The position numbers were made by a program, and so were the translations under genes. 64,000 bases of DNA. Origin: Photorhabdus noenieputensis. Lineage in GTDB: Bacteria > Pseudomonadota > Gammaproteobacteria > Enterobacterales > Enterobacteriaceae. The stretch covers positions 36,146-100,145 of the forward strand of contig NZ_RCWC01000017.1 of assembly GCF_018448935.1 (NCBI RefSeq), read 5' to 3'. Numbering within the stretch: position 1 is the first letter of the stretch; each line of letters begins with the position of its first letter. The notes beneath the pieces are model-generated. The model saw only the letters and a list, made by a program, of their open reading frames with translations. It did not search any database and was not told where the DNA came from. Below are positions 51,399-59,755 of this stretch, piece by piece.

Positions 51399-52763
51399 GT
51401 GATTAGCGTTTTCGACATGTTTAAGGTCGGTATTGGTCCATCTAGCTCTCATACGGTTGGCCCGATGAAAGCCGGCAAACAGTTTGTCGACGATCTGGTA
51501 AACCAGGGATTAATGCCTTCTATCACGCGTGTAGCCGTCGATGTTTACGGCTCACTCTCATTAACCGGCAAGGGTCATCATACGGATATCGCCATTATCA
51601 TGGGCCTGGCAGGCAATTTACCCGCCACCGTTGATATTGATTCGATCCCCGGTTTTATTCGTGATGTAGAGCAAACACAGCGTATTAAGCTGGCCAACGG
51701 TTTACATGAAGTCGATTTCCCGCGTGACAGCGGCATGGTTTTCCGTAGTGATAACCTGTCATTACATGAAAACGGCATGCAAATTCACGCATTCGCGGGG
51801 GATAAAAAAGTTTATAGCAAAACCTACTACTCGATTGGTGGTGGTTTTATTGTTGATGAAGAACACTTTGGCAAACCCTCTCAGGATACCAAACCCGTTT
51901 CATATCCATTCAATTCAGCAAAAGAATTACTGATGAATTGTAATAAAACCGGATTATCTATTTCCGGTTTAATGATGAAAAATGAACTGGATCTCCACAG
52001 CAAAGAAGAAATTAATGCCTATTTTGCCGATGTCTGGGATACCATGCAGGCTTGTATTGAACGCGGTTTGAACACGGAAGGGGTTTTACCTGGCCCACTG
52101 CGCGTACCACGCCGAGCAGCGGCACTACATCGCATGCTGACCTCATCAAACAATCTGTCTAATGATCCAATGAATGTTGTAGATTTGGTGAACATGTTCG
52201 CCCTGGCAGTCAATGAAGAAAATGCTGCGGGTGGACGTGTTGTTACCGCACCAACCAATGGCGCTTGTGGCATTGTTCCTGCCGTACTCGCTTATTACAA
52301 CCATTGCATTGAACCTGTAACGCCAGAGCTTTATATCCGCTATTTCCTGGCTTCCGGCGCGATTGGCATTCTCTATAAAATGAATGCATCAATATCTGGA
52401 GCTGAAGTGGGTTGCCAAGGGGAAGTGGGTGTTGCCTGCTCAATGGCAGCAGCCGGCCTGGCTGAACTGCTTGGCGGCAGCGCTGAACAAGTCTGTGTTG
52501 CGGCTGAAATCGGTATGGAACATAACCTCGGCCTTACCTGTGACCCAGTAGCAGGCCAGGTACAAGTACCTTGTATCGAACGAAATGCCATTGCTTCAGT
52601 AAAAGCAATCAATGCTGCACGCATGGCTTTGCGCCGTACCAGTGAACCACGTGTTTCTCTCGATAAAGTTATTGAAACCATGTACGAAACAGGTAAAGAC
52701 ATGAACGCTAAATATCGTGAAACATCCCGCGGTGGTTTGGCAATTAAAGTTCAGTGTGATTAA
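51399..52763 (+). CDS. sdaA: L-serine ammonia-lyase (serine deaminase I)
   Basis: 454 aa, nearly collinear with E. coli SdaA. The start is GTG 51399 with AAGGAG 6 nt upstream. [12 protein letters not shown] substrate loop, beta domain, then [30 protein letters not shown] and [18 protein letters not shown] with the cysteines that hold the catalytic [4Fe-4S] cluster. It deaminates L-serine to pyruvate. Own terminator downstream. Confidence 0.97.
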   Translation: MISVFDMFKVGIGPSSSHTVGPMKAGKQFVDDLVNQGLMPSITRVAVDVYGSLSLTGKGHHTDIAIIMGLAGNLPATVDIDSIPGFIRDVEQTQRIKLANGLHEVDFPRDSGMVFRSDNLSLHENGMQIHAFAGDKKVYSKTYYSIGGGFIVDEEHFGKPSQDTKPVSYPFNSAKELLMNCNKTGLSISGLMMKNELDLHSKEEINAYFADVWDTMQACIERGLNTEGVLPGPLRVPRRAAALHRMLTSSNNLSNDPMNVVDLVNMFALAVNEENAAGGRVVTAPTNGACGIVPAVLAYYNHCIEPVTPELYIRYFLASGAIGILYKMNASISGAEVGCQGEVGVACSMAAAGLAELLGGSAEQVCVAAEIGMEHNLGLTCDPVAGQVQVPCIERNAIASVKAINAARMALRRTSEPRVSLDKVIETMYETGKDMNAKYRETSRGGLAIKVQCD

Positions 52764-52808
52764 TCAAATAAATAACCTGTTTTTTAATCAATAAATGCTT
52801 CTGTAATG

Positions 52809-52842
52809 AAAATATCCCTACCTTATGGTTGGGATATTTTTT
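52809..52842 (+). terminator. Rho-independent terminator after sdaA
   Basis: AAAATATCCC / GGGATATTTT arms (52809-52818, 52831-52840), with inner TACC/GGTT pairing, then tt. Confidence 0.88.
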
Positions 52843-53234
52843 AGCCAAAACTTAAAATGATCATCTTTTGATCTAAAAAGATGAATATGTTTTCGATTTT
52901 AAATTAATAAGATGTTACCGGAAACAGAATAAACGCCTAACAATAAACAAATTATAGATAATTATAAATTAATTTTACAATTTTTAGCTTATTAAATTGT
53001 TTTGTGGTTAACATTTTTATCTATTTCATTTTTTCTGACTGACAGCAATTTTCCTCCGGTATTTCTAATGTTAATCTAACAGCCGATTTTTTCAGTCAAT
53101 AAGAGATAAAGTCTAAATCAAGTCAAATATTTAGGTATCATATTGACAAAAGGTCACTGTTCATACAAATAAGATTTTTATTGGAGGAATGATTCATCAA
53201 AATTATTGCAGTAACTTTGTAATAATCCTGCGTT

Positions 53235-53361
53235 TATACCCAATGGATTTCAAGATGGATCGCGACGGCAAGGGAGCGAATCCCCGGGAGCATAGGTAAC
53301 TATGTGACTGGGGTGAGTGAGTGCAGCCAACAAAGAGACAACTTGAAAGATAACGGGTATA
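53235..53361 (+). repeat. ERIC element, copy 6 (127 bp), in the manX leader
   Basis: tatacccaatgga...taacgggtata; core gcgaatccccgggagcatag / ctatgtgactggggtgag. Ends 24 bp before the manX start and abuts its Shine-Dalgarno region. Confidence 0.94.
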
Positions 53362-53385
53362 TATTGTTAACAGAGGGGAAAACAA

Positions 53386-54369
53386 GTGAGTATAGCCATT
53401 ATGATTGGCACACACGGGGCTGCGGCTGAGCAACTACTTCGTACCGCAGAGATGTTAATTGGAGAGCAAGAAAATGTTTCTTACATTGACTTCGTTCCTG
53501 GTGAAAATGCCGATACTTTATTTGAAAAATACAACAGTAAACTCGAAACGCTTAATACAGAGCAAGGTGTACTGTTTCTTGTCGATACATGGGGAGGGAG
53601 TCCATTCAACGCGGCTAGCCGTATCGCCGTAGATAAAGAGAATTATGAAATCATCACCGGTGTTAACGTTCCAATGTTGGTTGAAACCTTTATGTGTCGA
53701 GATGATGACCCATCTCTGGCAGAACTAGTTTCTGTTGCTCTGGAAACAGGGAAAGAAGGCATTCGGGCCCTGAAAACAGAAGAACCTCAAAAAGCTGAAC
53801 CAGCCAAGCCTGTAGCACCCATTGCGGCACCTTCATTTTCACCATCGACTGGTGGTCATATGAAAATTGCGTTGGCTCGAATTGATGACCGCCTCATTCA
53901 TGGTCAGGTCGCGACTCGTTGGACAAAAGAAACCAATGTCAAACGGATCATTGTCGTCAGCGATGAAGTTGCTGCTGATACTGTCCGTACCACCTTGCTA
54001 AAACAAGTTGCTCCACCAGGGCTCAGTGCTCACGTTGTCGATGTTGCAAAATGTGTTCGCGTTTATAACAACCCGAAATATGCCAATGAACGTGTCATGT
54101 TGCTGTTTACAAACCCAACAGATGTTTTACGTTTAGTCGAGGATGGTGTCGATATCACTTCTGTCAATATCGGAGGAATGGCTTTCCGTCAGGGAAAAAC
54201 ACAAGTTAACAACGCAATATCCGTTGATGAAACCGATATTGCAGCCTTCAAGAAACTAGATGAACGAGGCATTGAGCTCGAAGCCCGTAAGGTTGCCAGT
54301 GACAGCCGTCTACAAATGATGGATCTACTCCAGAAGGTTAAAAACGAAAACCAGATCAGAGCAATTTAG
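53386..54369 (+). CDS. manX: PTS mannose transporter subunit IIAB
   Basis: 327 aa fusion starting at GTG 53386 (GAGGGG upstream). IIA domain with phospho-His10 (MIGTHGAAAE), an Ala/Pro hinge (about 132-156), then IIB with phospho-His172 in ARIDDRLIHGQVATRW. It takes phosphate from HPr and passes it to mannose, glucose or amino sugars via ManYZ. First gene of manXYZ. Confidence 0.97.
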   Translation: MSIAIMIGTHGAAAEQLLRTAEMLIGEQENVSYIDFVPGENADTLFEKYNSKLETLNTEQGVLFLVDTWGGSPFNAASRIAVDKENYEIITGVNVPMLVETFMCRDDDPSLAELVSVALETGKEGIRALKTEEPQKAEPAKPVAPIAAPSFSPSTGGHMKIALARIDDRLIHGQVATRWTKETNVKRIIVVSDEVAADTVRTTLLKQVAPPGLSAHVVDVAKCVRVYNNPKYANERVMLLFTNPTDVLRLVEDGVDITSVNIGGMAFRQGKTQVNNAISVDETDIAAFKKLDERGIELEARKVASDSRLQMMDLLQKVKNENQIRAI

Positions 54370-54444
54370 CTATTACTCAATGACAAAATTTACTCAATGA
54401 TAAAAATTTCTTACCGAATTTAATTTGGTTACAGGAGACAAACA

Positions 54445-55245
54445 ATGGAAATTACCGTTGTTCAAATTACATTGATATTCATCGTAGCTTGTATAGTCGG
54501 AATGGATTCCATTCTTGATGAATTTCAATTCCACCGCCCACTCGTGGCCTGCACCTTAATCGGGATCATCCTCGGTGATATGACAACCGGTATCATTATC
54601 GGCGGTACGCTAGAGATGATCGCCCTTGGCTGGATGAATATCGGTGCTGCAATTGCCCCGGATGCGGCCTTAGCATCAATCATCTCAACGATTCTGGTCA
54701 TTGCCGGTGGTCGTGATATCGGTGAAGGTATCGCCTTGGCCATTCCGCTGGCAGCAGCAGGACAAGTTCTGACTATCATTGTACGTACCATCACAGTCGC
54801 TTTCCAGCATGCGGCTGACAATGCGGCAGAACGCGGCAGCTTGCGGGCGATTAGCTTTATCCACCTATCCGCATTACTGCTCCAGGCTATGCGTATCGCC
54901 ATCCCTGCCCTGATCGTTGCACTATCGGTTGGCACCAACGAAGTCCAGCAATTACTTGCTTCTATTCCAAAAGTGGTGACAGATGGCTTGAACATCGCAG
55001 GAGGCATGATCGTCGTTGTGGGTTACGCAATGGTTATCAACATGATGCGTGCCGGCTACCTAATGCCTTTCTTCTATCTCGGCTTCGTCACAGCGGCATT
55101 CACTAATTTTAACCTGGTCGCATTAGGCATTATTGGTATTGTTATGGCCGTGCTGTACATCCAGCTAAGCCCTAAGTATAACAAATCTCAGGTAGTTGCT
55201 GCCCCTGGACACGCCAATAACGATCTTGATAACGAATTAGATTAA
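54445..55245 (+). CDS. manY: PTS mannose transporter subunit IIC
   Basis: 266 aa polytopic EII-Sor family protein: MEITVVQITLIFIVACIVGMDSILDEFQFHRPLVACTLIGIILGD is the family hallmark, followed by GTLEMIALGWMNIGAAIAPDAALAS. Together with ManZ it forms the sugar channel. Ribosome site ACAGGAG upstream. It lies 75 bp after manX and 12 bp before manZ. Confidence 0.97.
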   Translation: MEITVVQITLIFIVACIVGMDSILDEFQFHRPLVACTLIGIILGDMTTGIIIGGTLEMIALGWMNIGAAIAPDAALASIISTILVIAGGRDIGEGIALAIPLAAAGQVLTIIVRTITVAFQHAADNAAERGSLRAISFIHLSALLLQAMRIAIPALIVALSVGTNEVQQLLASIPKVVTDGLNIAGGMIVVVGYAMVINMMRAGYLMPFFYLGFVTAAFTNFNLVALGIIGIVMAVLYIQLSPKYNKSQVVAAPGHANNDLDNELD

Positions 55246-55257
55246 AAGGATGAGCAA

Positions 55258-56124
55258 ATGTTAGATACAACAAAAACGGCTGCTCAGACAGCAGACCAGA
55301 AAAAACTGACACCCAGTGATATCCGCGGTGTATTTCTCCGTTCTAACGTGTTTCAAGGTTCATGGAACTTTGAACGTATGCAGGCCCTGGGCTTCTGCTT
55401 CTCTATGGTTCCAGCTCTTCGTCGTTTGTATCCAGAAAATACCGATGAGCGTAAACAGGCACTTAAACGCCACCTTGAATTCTTCAACACTCACCCTTAT
55501 GTCGTTGCGCCGGTACTGGGTGTCACTCTGGCAATGGAAGAACAGCGTGCTAACGGTGCAACCATTGATGATGGTGCAATCAACGGTATCAAAGTTGGTC
55601 TAATGGGACCATTAGCCGGTGTTGGCGACCCTATTTTCTGGGGGACAGCTCGCCCAGTATTTGCTGCTTTAGGTGCGGGCCTCGCAATGAGTGGTAGCTG
55701 GCTTGGGCCTGTCTTGTTCTTCTTCTTATTCAACCTTGTACGCTTATTAGTTCTCTATTCAGGTATCTCTTATGGTTATAAGAAAGGGATCGATATCGTT
55801 CAGGATATGGGGGGTGGCTTCCTGCAAAAAATGACGGAAGGAGCGTCAATCCTTGGTCTATTTGTCATGGGGGCATTAGTTAATAAATGGACGAAAGTCA
55901 ATATCCCGTTGGTTGTATCAGAAATTCCTAACCAACAGACGGGTGAAACGACAATAACCACGGTTCAAAATATCCTCGATCAGTTGATGCCGGGCTTGGT
56001 ACCACTCTTGCTGACATTTGCCTGTATGTGGCTATTACGGCATAAAGTCAACGCTCTGTGGATCATTATTGGCTTCTTTATTTTGGGGATTATTGGTGCC
56101 AGATTTGGTTTCCTTGGTCTCTAG
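55258..56124 (+). CDS. manZ: PTS mannose transporter subunit IID
   Basis: 288 aa. N-terminal amphipathic region (LTPSDIRGVFLRSNVFQGSWNFERMQALGFCFSMVPALRRLY), GAINGIKVGLMGPLAGVGDPIFWGT signature of IID proteins, and hydrophobic helices at the C-terminus. Completes the mannose PTS permease. In E. coli ManYZ is also the phage lambda DNA and class IIa bacteriocin entry site. Strong terminator downstream. Confidence 0.97.
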   Translation: MLDTTKTAAQTADQKKLTPSDIRGVFLRSNVFQGSWNFERMQALGFCFSMVPALRRLYPENTDERKQALKRHLEFFNTHPYVVAPVLGVTLAMEEQRANGATIDDGAINGIKVGLMGPLAGVGDPIFWGTARPVFAALGAGLAMSGSWLGPVLFFFLFNLVRLLVLYSGISYGYKKGIDIVQDMGGGFLQKMTEGASILGLFVMGALVNKWTKVNIPLVVSEIPNQQTGETTITTVQNILDQLMPGLVPLLLTFACMWLLRHKVNALWIIIGFFILGIIGARFGFLGL

Positions 56125-56153
56125 TACAATGGTCTTTTAGTACAATATCATTC

Positions 56154-56185
56154 GGGGAGGCACTCCTCCCCATATTTTCTTTTTT
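56154..56185 (+). terminator. Rho-independent terminator after manZ
   Basis: Perfect GGGGAGG / CCTCCCC stem with loop cact (56154-56171), then atattttctttttt. Confidence 0.92.
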
Positions 56186-56186
56186 A

Positions 56187-56313
56187 TATACCCTATGGAT
56201 TTCGAGATGCATCGCGACGGCAAGGGAGCGAATCCCCGGGAGCATAGAGAACTATGTAACCGGGGTGAGTGAGTGCGGCCAATAAAGAGGCAACTTGAAA
56301 GATAACGGGTATA
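56187..56313 (+). repeat. ERIC element, copy 7 (127 bp), in the yobD leader
   Basis: tataccctatgga...taacgggtata; core gcgaatccccgggagcatag / ctatgtaaccggggtgag. It starts right after the manZ terminator and ends 18 bp before the yobD ATG. Confidence 0.94.
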
Positions 56314-56331
56314 ACAATGCAAGGATAAGGA

Positions 56332-56790
56332 ATGAGCCTTAATGATATAGTATTAGCTGGTTTAATCGTACTAATGCTAGCTTTTGCTGTTTATGATGAA
56401 TTCGTGGTTAACTTACTGAAAGGGAAAACTTACTTACAAATAAAGCTAAAAAGAAAACACAAAATTGATGCACTCATCTTTATTATCCTTATACTTATTG
56501 TTGTTTATAACAATATTACCGCCTATGGTAGCCGTTTAACCACATATTTATTGCTGTTTACTATCCTGGTGACTACTTATATCGCCTATATACGTTCGCC
56601 TAAATTATTTTTTAAAAATGACGGCTTCTTCTATGCAAATACCTTTATTTCCTATAGCAGGATAAAAACCATGAATTTATCTGAAGATGGCATCCTGGTT
56701 ATTGGTTTAGAAAACAAAAAATTATATATATCAGTAAGCCAAATTGATGATTTAGAAAGAATTTATAAATTTCTCATCGAAAACAGATAG
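56332..56790 (+). CDS. yobD: YobD family inner membrane protein (DUF986)
   Basis: 152 aa with three hydrophobic segments (MSLNDIVLAGLIVLMLAFAVYDEFVVNLLKG, IDALIFIILILIVVYNNITAYG, TYLLLFTILVTTYIAYIRSP) and a soluble tail. It sits between manZ and mntP exactly as E. coli yobD. Function unknown. Shine-Dalgarno AAGGA 6 nt upstream, immediately after an ERIC copy. Confidence 0.88.
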   Translation: MSLNDIVLAGLIVLMLAFAVYDEFVVNLLKGKTYLQIKLKRKHKIDALIFIILILIVVYNNITAYGSRLTTYLLLFTILVTTYIAYIRSPKLFFKNDGFFYANTFISYSRIKTMNLSEDGILVIGLENKKLYISVSQIDDLERIYKFLIENR

Positions 56791-56827
56791 ATAAGTAATA
56801 ATAATGAATTAGCAAATAAATAATAAA

Positions 56828-56857
56828 TAGTCAGCTATGCGCTGGCTTTTATTTTTC
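56828..56857 (+). terminator. Probable terminator after yobD
   Basis: AGTCAGC / GCTGGCT stem (with G-T pairing) around 56828-56847, followed by tttatttttc. Confidence 0.65.
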
Positions 56858-56867
56858 TCATAAAATA

Positions 56868-56886
56868 GATAATGATAATTATTATC
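56868..56886 (+). promoter_or_regulatory. Fur box upstream of mntP
   Basis: GATAATGATAATTATTATC matches the 19-bp Fur consensus in 18 positions. It lies about 75-90 bp before the riboswitch core, in the expected promoter zone of mntP. In E. coli mntP is under Fur and MntR control. Confidence 0.82.
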
Positions 56887-56957
56887 AATATCATTGATTA
56901 ACCCTAAAAATAATATTATTTTCCCTTTTTGAATTATTGTGCTATCTTTTAAATTGT

Positions 56958-57207
56958 CATGGGGAGTAGCCTGTTTCAGAGAAACGATTTAGTTAATTTC
57001 TCTGAAAAGCCCGTATCAACACGCTCGTTACAAAATAAACGTGGTGCGGGTAGCCTTATTGCTATCTTAACAGGCATTATTGTTGCTAAAAATAGCAAAT
57101 GAAATAGTCTAATGAGATAGCTATTAATTCGGTTGGCAAGACCATTGCATATAGCACCATCATTGGTTGGGGGTGGGTTATATGTATATGGAAACACCCA
57201 ACCGAGG
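56958..57207 (+). ncRNA. yybP-ykoY manganese riboswitch in the mntP leader
   Basis: The leader contains the hallmark ATGGGGAGTAGCC (56959-56971). A P2-type stem follows (TTTCAGAGAAA / TTTCTCTGAAA), then the Mn-site arm CCCGTATCAACACGCTCG...GTGGTGCGGG and GTAGCC. Downstream, GGTTGGG (57165-57171) pairs with CCCAACC (57197-57203) directly against the GAGG Shine-Dalgarno, a plausible expression platform. E. coli mntP has the same class of riboswitch: Mn2+ binding turns translation of the exporter on. Boundaries are approximate. Confidence 0.87.
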
Positions 57208-57215
57208 CTATATTA

Positions 57216-57797
57216 ATGAATATGTACGCAACCCTCATCCTAGCTTTAGCACTTTCAATGGATGCCTTTGCTGCTTCAATTTGTAAAGGGGCCGCACTAC
57301 ATAGACCACATTTTCGTGAAGCAATCCGTACCGGTTTAATATTTGGTTTGGCAGAAGCCTGTACCCCATTGATTGGCTGGTCTCTAGGGCTTTATGCCAG
57401 CCAATATATTATGGAGTGGGATCACTGGGTTGCTTTCACTCTGTTATTCATTCTGGGTTGTAGAATGATTACAGAGAGTTTCAAAGCAAAGCAGGAAAAA
57501 AAGTGTGAGTCACCCTGCCGCCATAATTCAATAGTGTTGATAACAACAGCCATTGCCACCAGCCTGGATGCAATGGCAATTGGTATTGGGCTAGCGTTCC
57601 TTGAAGTCAATATCGTGCATACTGCGATGGCTATCGGACTGATGACAATGATTATGGCAACATTGGGCATGTTAATTGGCCGTTATATTGGCCCACGGTT
57701 AGGCAAACGTGCTGAACTTATTGGTGGGCTAATTCTGATTGCAATTGGCTTCAATATCTTATTTGAACATCTAGAATTATTTATGTACGCTAAATAA
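57216..57797 (+). CDS. mntP: Manganese efflux pump MntP
   Basis: 193 aa with six helices. The two inverted halves carry the family motifs [18 protein letters not shown] and [20 protein letters not shown], with the functional Asp residues in SMDA and SLDA. Start ATG 57216 (MNMYATL) is 8 nt from GAGG. It exports excess Mn2+. Controlled here by a Fur box and a Mn riboswitch, complementing the yfeABCD importer elsewhere in the window. Confidence 0.95.
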   Translation: MNMYATLILALALSMDAFAASICKGAALHRPHFREAIRTGLIFGLAEACTPLIGWSLGLYASQYIMEWDHWVAFTLLFILGCRMITESFKAKQEKKCESPCRHNSIVLITTAIATSLDAMAIGIGLAFLEVNIVHTAMAIGLMTMIMATLGMLIGRYIGPRLGKRAELIGGLILIAIGFNILFEHLELFMYAK

Positions 57798-57817
57798 CGC
57801 CACCAGCCCAAAATATT

Positions 57818-57944
57818 TATACCCTATGGATTTCAAGATGCATCGCGACGGCAAGGGAGCGAATCCCCGGGAGCATAGGTAACTATGTGACCGGGGTGAG
57901 AGAGTACAGCCAACAAAGAGGCAACTTGAAAGATGACGGGTATA
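57818..57944 (+). repeat. ERIC element, copy 8 (127 bp)
   Basis: tataccctatgga...gatgacgggtata between convergent mntP and rlmA. Eleven bp after its end a 13-bp inverted copy of its left terminus (TCCATAGGGTATA, 57955-57967) remains. Confidence 0.94.
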
Positions 57945-58002
57945 TGCCCGTAAGTCCATAGGGTATACCTGTTAAACGCTATATTTTGGGCTGAAATCTT
58001 GA

Positions 58003-58821
58003 TCAACTAAAGCGTTGATAGACCCGCAATATAAAATCAGTTTCACATTCAAACAGCGTTCTATCTGCCAATCCTTTTTTCACAGCTTCTGCTGCTCGCC
58101 AGGCAAATGGTGTCATCTGTAATAAATGATACGCTCGCAGGCCATCTAATTTCATTGGGTAAGATAGCGATTCCTCGGTTATCAATTCAAATCCTTCCAA
58201 TGGTTCTGCCTTCAATGGATGAAGATGAATATTTTGATAAATCAACTCTTTGAGCTGATAAAGATGGCGAGGACCAGGAGTGACTGTCAAAACAATTCCC
58301 TGTGGCTTAACCACCCTCGCCAACTCTTCCGCTTTACAAGGCGCATAGATTCTTAACACCCCGGCAAGCGACTTATCAGCAAATGGCAAACGATGGCTCG
58401 ACGCAACACAAAAGCTGACAGCAGGATAGCGCTTAGCGCCATAACGAACCGCGATCTTAGCAACATCTAACCCATAGATTCTAAGATTACGTCTCTTGCT
58501 TAACTGTGCTTCAATCGCAGCGGTGTAATAACCTTCACCGCATCCTATATCCAGCAAACTCTCTGCATTTTCTGGCAGATACTTTTCCAGTAATTCCGAA
58601 ACCCGTTGTTGTAATGGTTGATAATGCCCTGAATCCAAAAACGCTCTTCTTGATTGCATCATCTCCGGGCTATCCCCCGGCTCCTTGGATTTTTTATGCT
58701 GAACGGGCATCAAATTAACATACCCTTCTTTAGCACAATCAAACTGATGATTATTCTCACAGCGCCATTGCTGTCGAGCGAGCAATAAAGAGTGATGACA
58801 TAAAGGACATTGATAAGACAT
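58003..58821 (-). CDS. rlmA: 23S rRNA (guanine-745-N1)-methyltransferase
   Basis: 272 aa. Zinc-binding head with Cys5, Cys8, Cys21 and His25 (YQCPLCHHS...WRCENNHQF), linker FDCAKEGYVNLMPVQHKKSKEPGDSPEMMQSRRAFLDSGHY, then a Rossmann SAM domain with LLDIGCGEGYYTAAI. It methylates G745 in helix 35 of 23S rRNA. Conserved next to mntP, as in E. coli. Confidence 0.94.
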   Translation of the reverse strand: MSYQCPLCHHSLLLARQQWRCENNHQFDCAKEGYVNLMPVQHKKSKEPGDSPEMMQSRRAFLDSGHYQPLQQRVSELLEKYLPENAESLLDIGCGEGYYTAAIEAQLSKRRNLRIYGLDVAKIAVRYGAKRYPAVSFCVASSHRLPFADKSLAGVLRIYAPCKAEELARVVKPQGIVLTVTPGPRHLYQLKELIYQNIHLHPLKAEPLEGFELITEESLSYPMKLDGLRAYHLLQMTPFAWRAAEAVKKGLADRTLFECETDFILRVYQRFS

Positions 58822-59101
58822 AAGATTCCAAAAAATATAAGCAAAAACCAGCCAGCACTATAGCATATTCTGATACTTTTCGTCGTAAATCATACTAATT
58901 AATGATTCTATATAAACGATTAATCATTATCTTGAATGAAATTATATTCCATTATTTTCAGTCCTTTTTTTGAAGCGTCTCGCAATATCTCTATGGCATA
59001 AATATATTTATCAGGTATGATTTTTCAAGTAAAACCCAATAAAATATCATTGTTAATAAGTCATTTAACTAATAGAAATAACTAATAATGCAGGTAATAG
59101 A

Positions 59102-59353
59102 ATGAACATTTTCATACAATATTTTCATAAATTAAGATCAATTTCACCGAAATTCGATATTATGCCCAATACAAACTACTTTGATCTTATCCCACAGAAA
59201 AGTGACGTTGATACTTTAGCCGATGATCTGGATAAAGTCCGCGCAGATTTTGCTGCGGTATTAAAGCAATTCAATGATGAAATCATATTATCTACAGGGA
59301 AAGAGACGATACATGAACAAAAGAATCACCGGAAAACATCCGAAAATAGCTAA
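59102..59353 (+). CDS. Small hypothetical protein
   Basis: 83 aa, start ATG 59102 with a weak CAGG ribosome site. Positions 21-61 (MPNTNYFDLIPQKSDVDTLADDLDKVRADFAAVLKQFNDE) look like one amphipathic helix pair; the N-terminal 20 residues and the basic tail are unstructured. An in-frame Met21 could be the true start. No family recognised. It occupies the variable junction after rlmA. Confidence 0.45.
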   Translation: MNIFIQYFHKLRSISPKFDIMPNTNYFDLIPQKSDVDTLADDLDKVRADFAAVLKQFNDEIILSTGKETIHEQKNHRKTSENS

Positions 59354-59501
59354 ACAATCTAATCAAAGTGATATCAATCCATTATATCCTATGGATTTCA
59401 AGATGCATCGCGACGGCAAGGGAGAGAATCCCCGGGAGCATAGCAAACTATGTGACCGGGGTGAGCGAATGCAGCCAACAAAGAGGCAACTTGAAAGATG
59501 A
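59313..59501 (+). CDS. Short ORF whose 3' part is ERIC sequence
   Basis: A frame from ATG 59313 (MNKRITGKHPKIAKQSNQSDINP) overlaps the end of the 83-aa gene and continues through the ERIC element, which supplies the last ~38 residues and the stop. Either chance or a small gene whose 3' end was replaced by ERIC insertion. AAAGAGACGA upstream is a moderate ribosome site. Low confidence. Confidence 0.22.
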   Translation: MNKRITGKHPKIAKQSNQSDINPLYPMDFKMHRDGKGENPREHSKLCDRGERMQPTKRQLER

Positions 59502-59755
59502 CGAGTATATAAATAATATCCCAAAATAGCGCTACATTTTATACCGCTCATAATTCTATGTATAACAATGAGTTGAAGAGGGCTATGTGTAGCATAATTA
59601 CGAAATGTTATTTATTATCAATTTCCTGATTCAGAAATATTAACGCTTTATGAACAACATCAGAAACACAAACATGGGATGGAAAAAATTTGCCTTATTC
59701 CAAGGTAAATGATAAAAAAGTATAATGAAATTATTTGCAATATAAGGAGAGAAAA
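59354..59755. other. Region upstream of the SIR2 gene
   Basis: About 400 bp holding ERIC copy 9 (59383-59509) and the probable promoter zone of the SIR2 gene. A 14-codon frame ATGTGTAGCATAATT... at about 59585 follows GAGGG; it recalls the MCGIF start of YobF only weakly. Confidence 0.45.
59383..59509 (+). repeat. ERIC element, copy 9 (127 bp)
   Basis: tatatcctatgga...gatgacgagtata; core gagaatccccgggagcatag / ctatgtgaccggggtgag. About 250 bp upstream of the SIR2 gene. Confidence 0.93.

Larger units (their letters stand above)
52764..53385. other. Intergenic region upstream of manX
   Basis: About 620 bp: sdaA terminator (52809-52842), AT-rich DNA, a possible promoter TTGACA (53143-53148) with TACAAA 15 bp on, and an ERIC copy that ends 24 bp before the manX GTG, so it would be inside the manX leader RNA. 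A GGAGG-led short frame at about 53193 reads into the ERIC; I do not call it. Confidence 0.55.

Noticed and set aside
53203..59551. Recurring minus frames with YLSSCLFVGC...SHSYLCSRGF...ILKSIGY
   Set aside because: Seen at 53203-53433, 56137-56322, 57777-57959 and 59363-59551: they are all the antisense reading of ERIC copies, so the likeness comes from the repeat, not from a protein family.
59585..59629. 14-codon frame starting MCSII after GAGGG, as a yobF remnant
   Set aside because: Only the first two residues fit YobF; no cspC follows.
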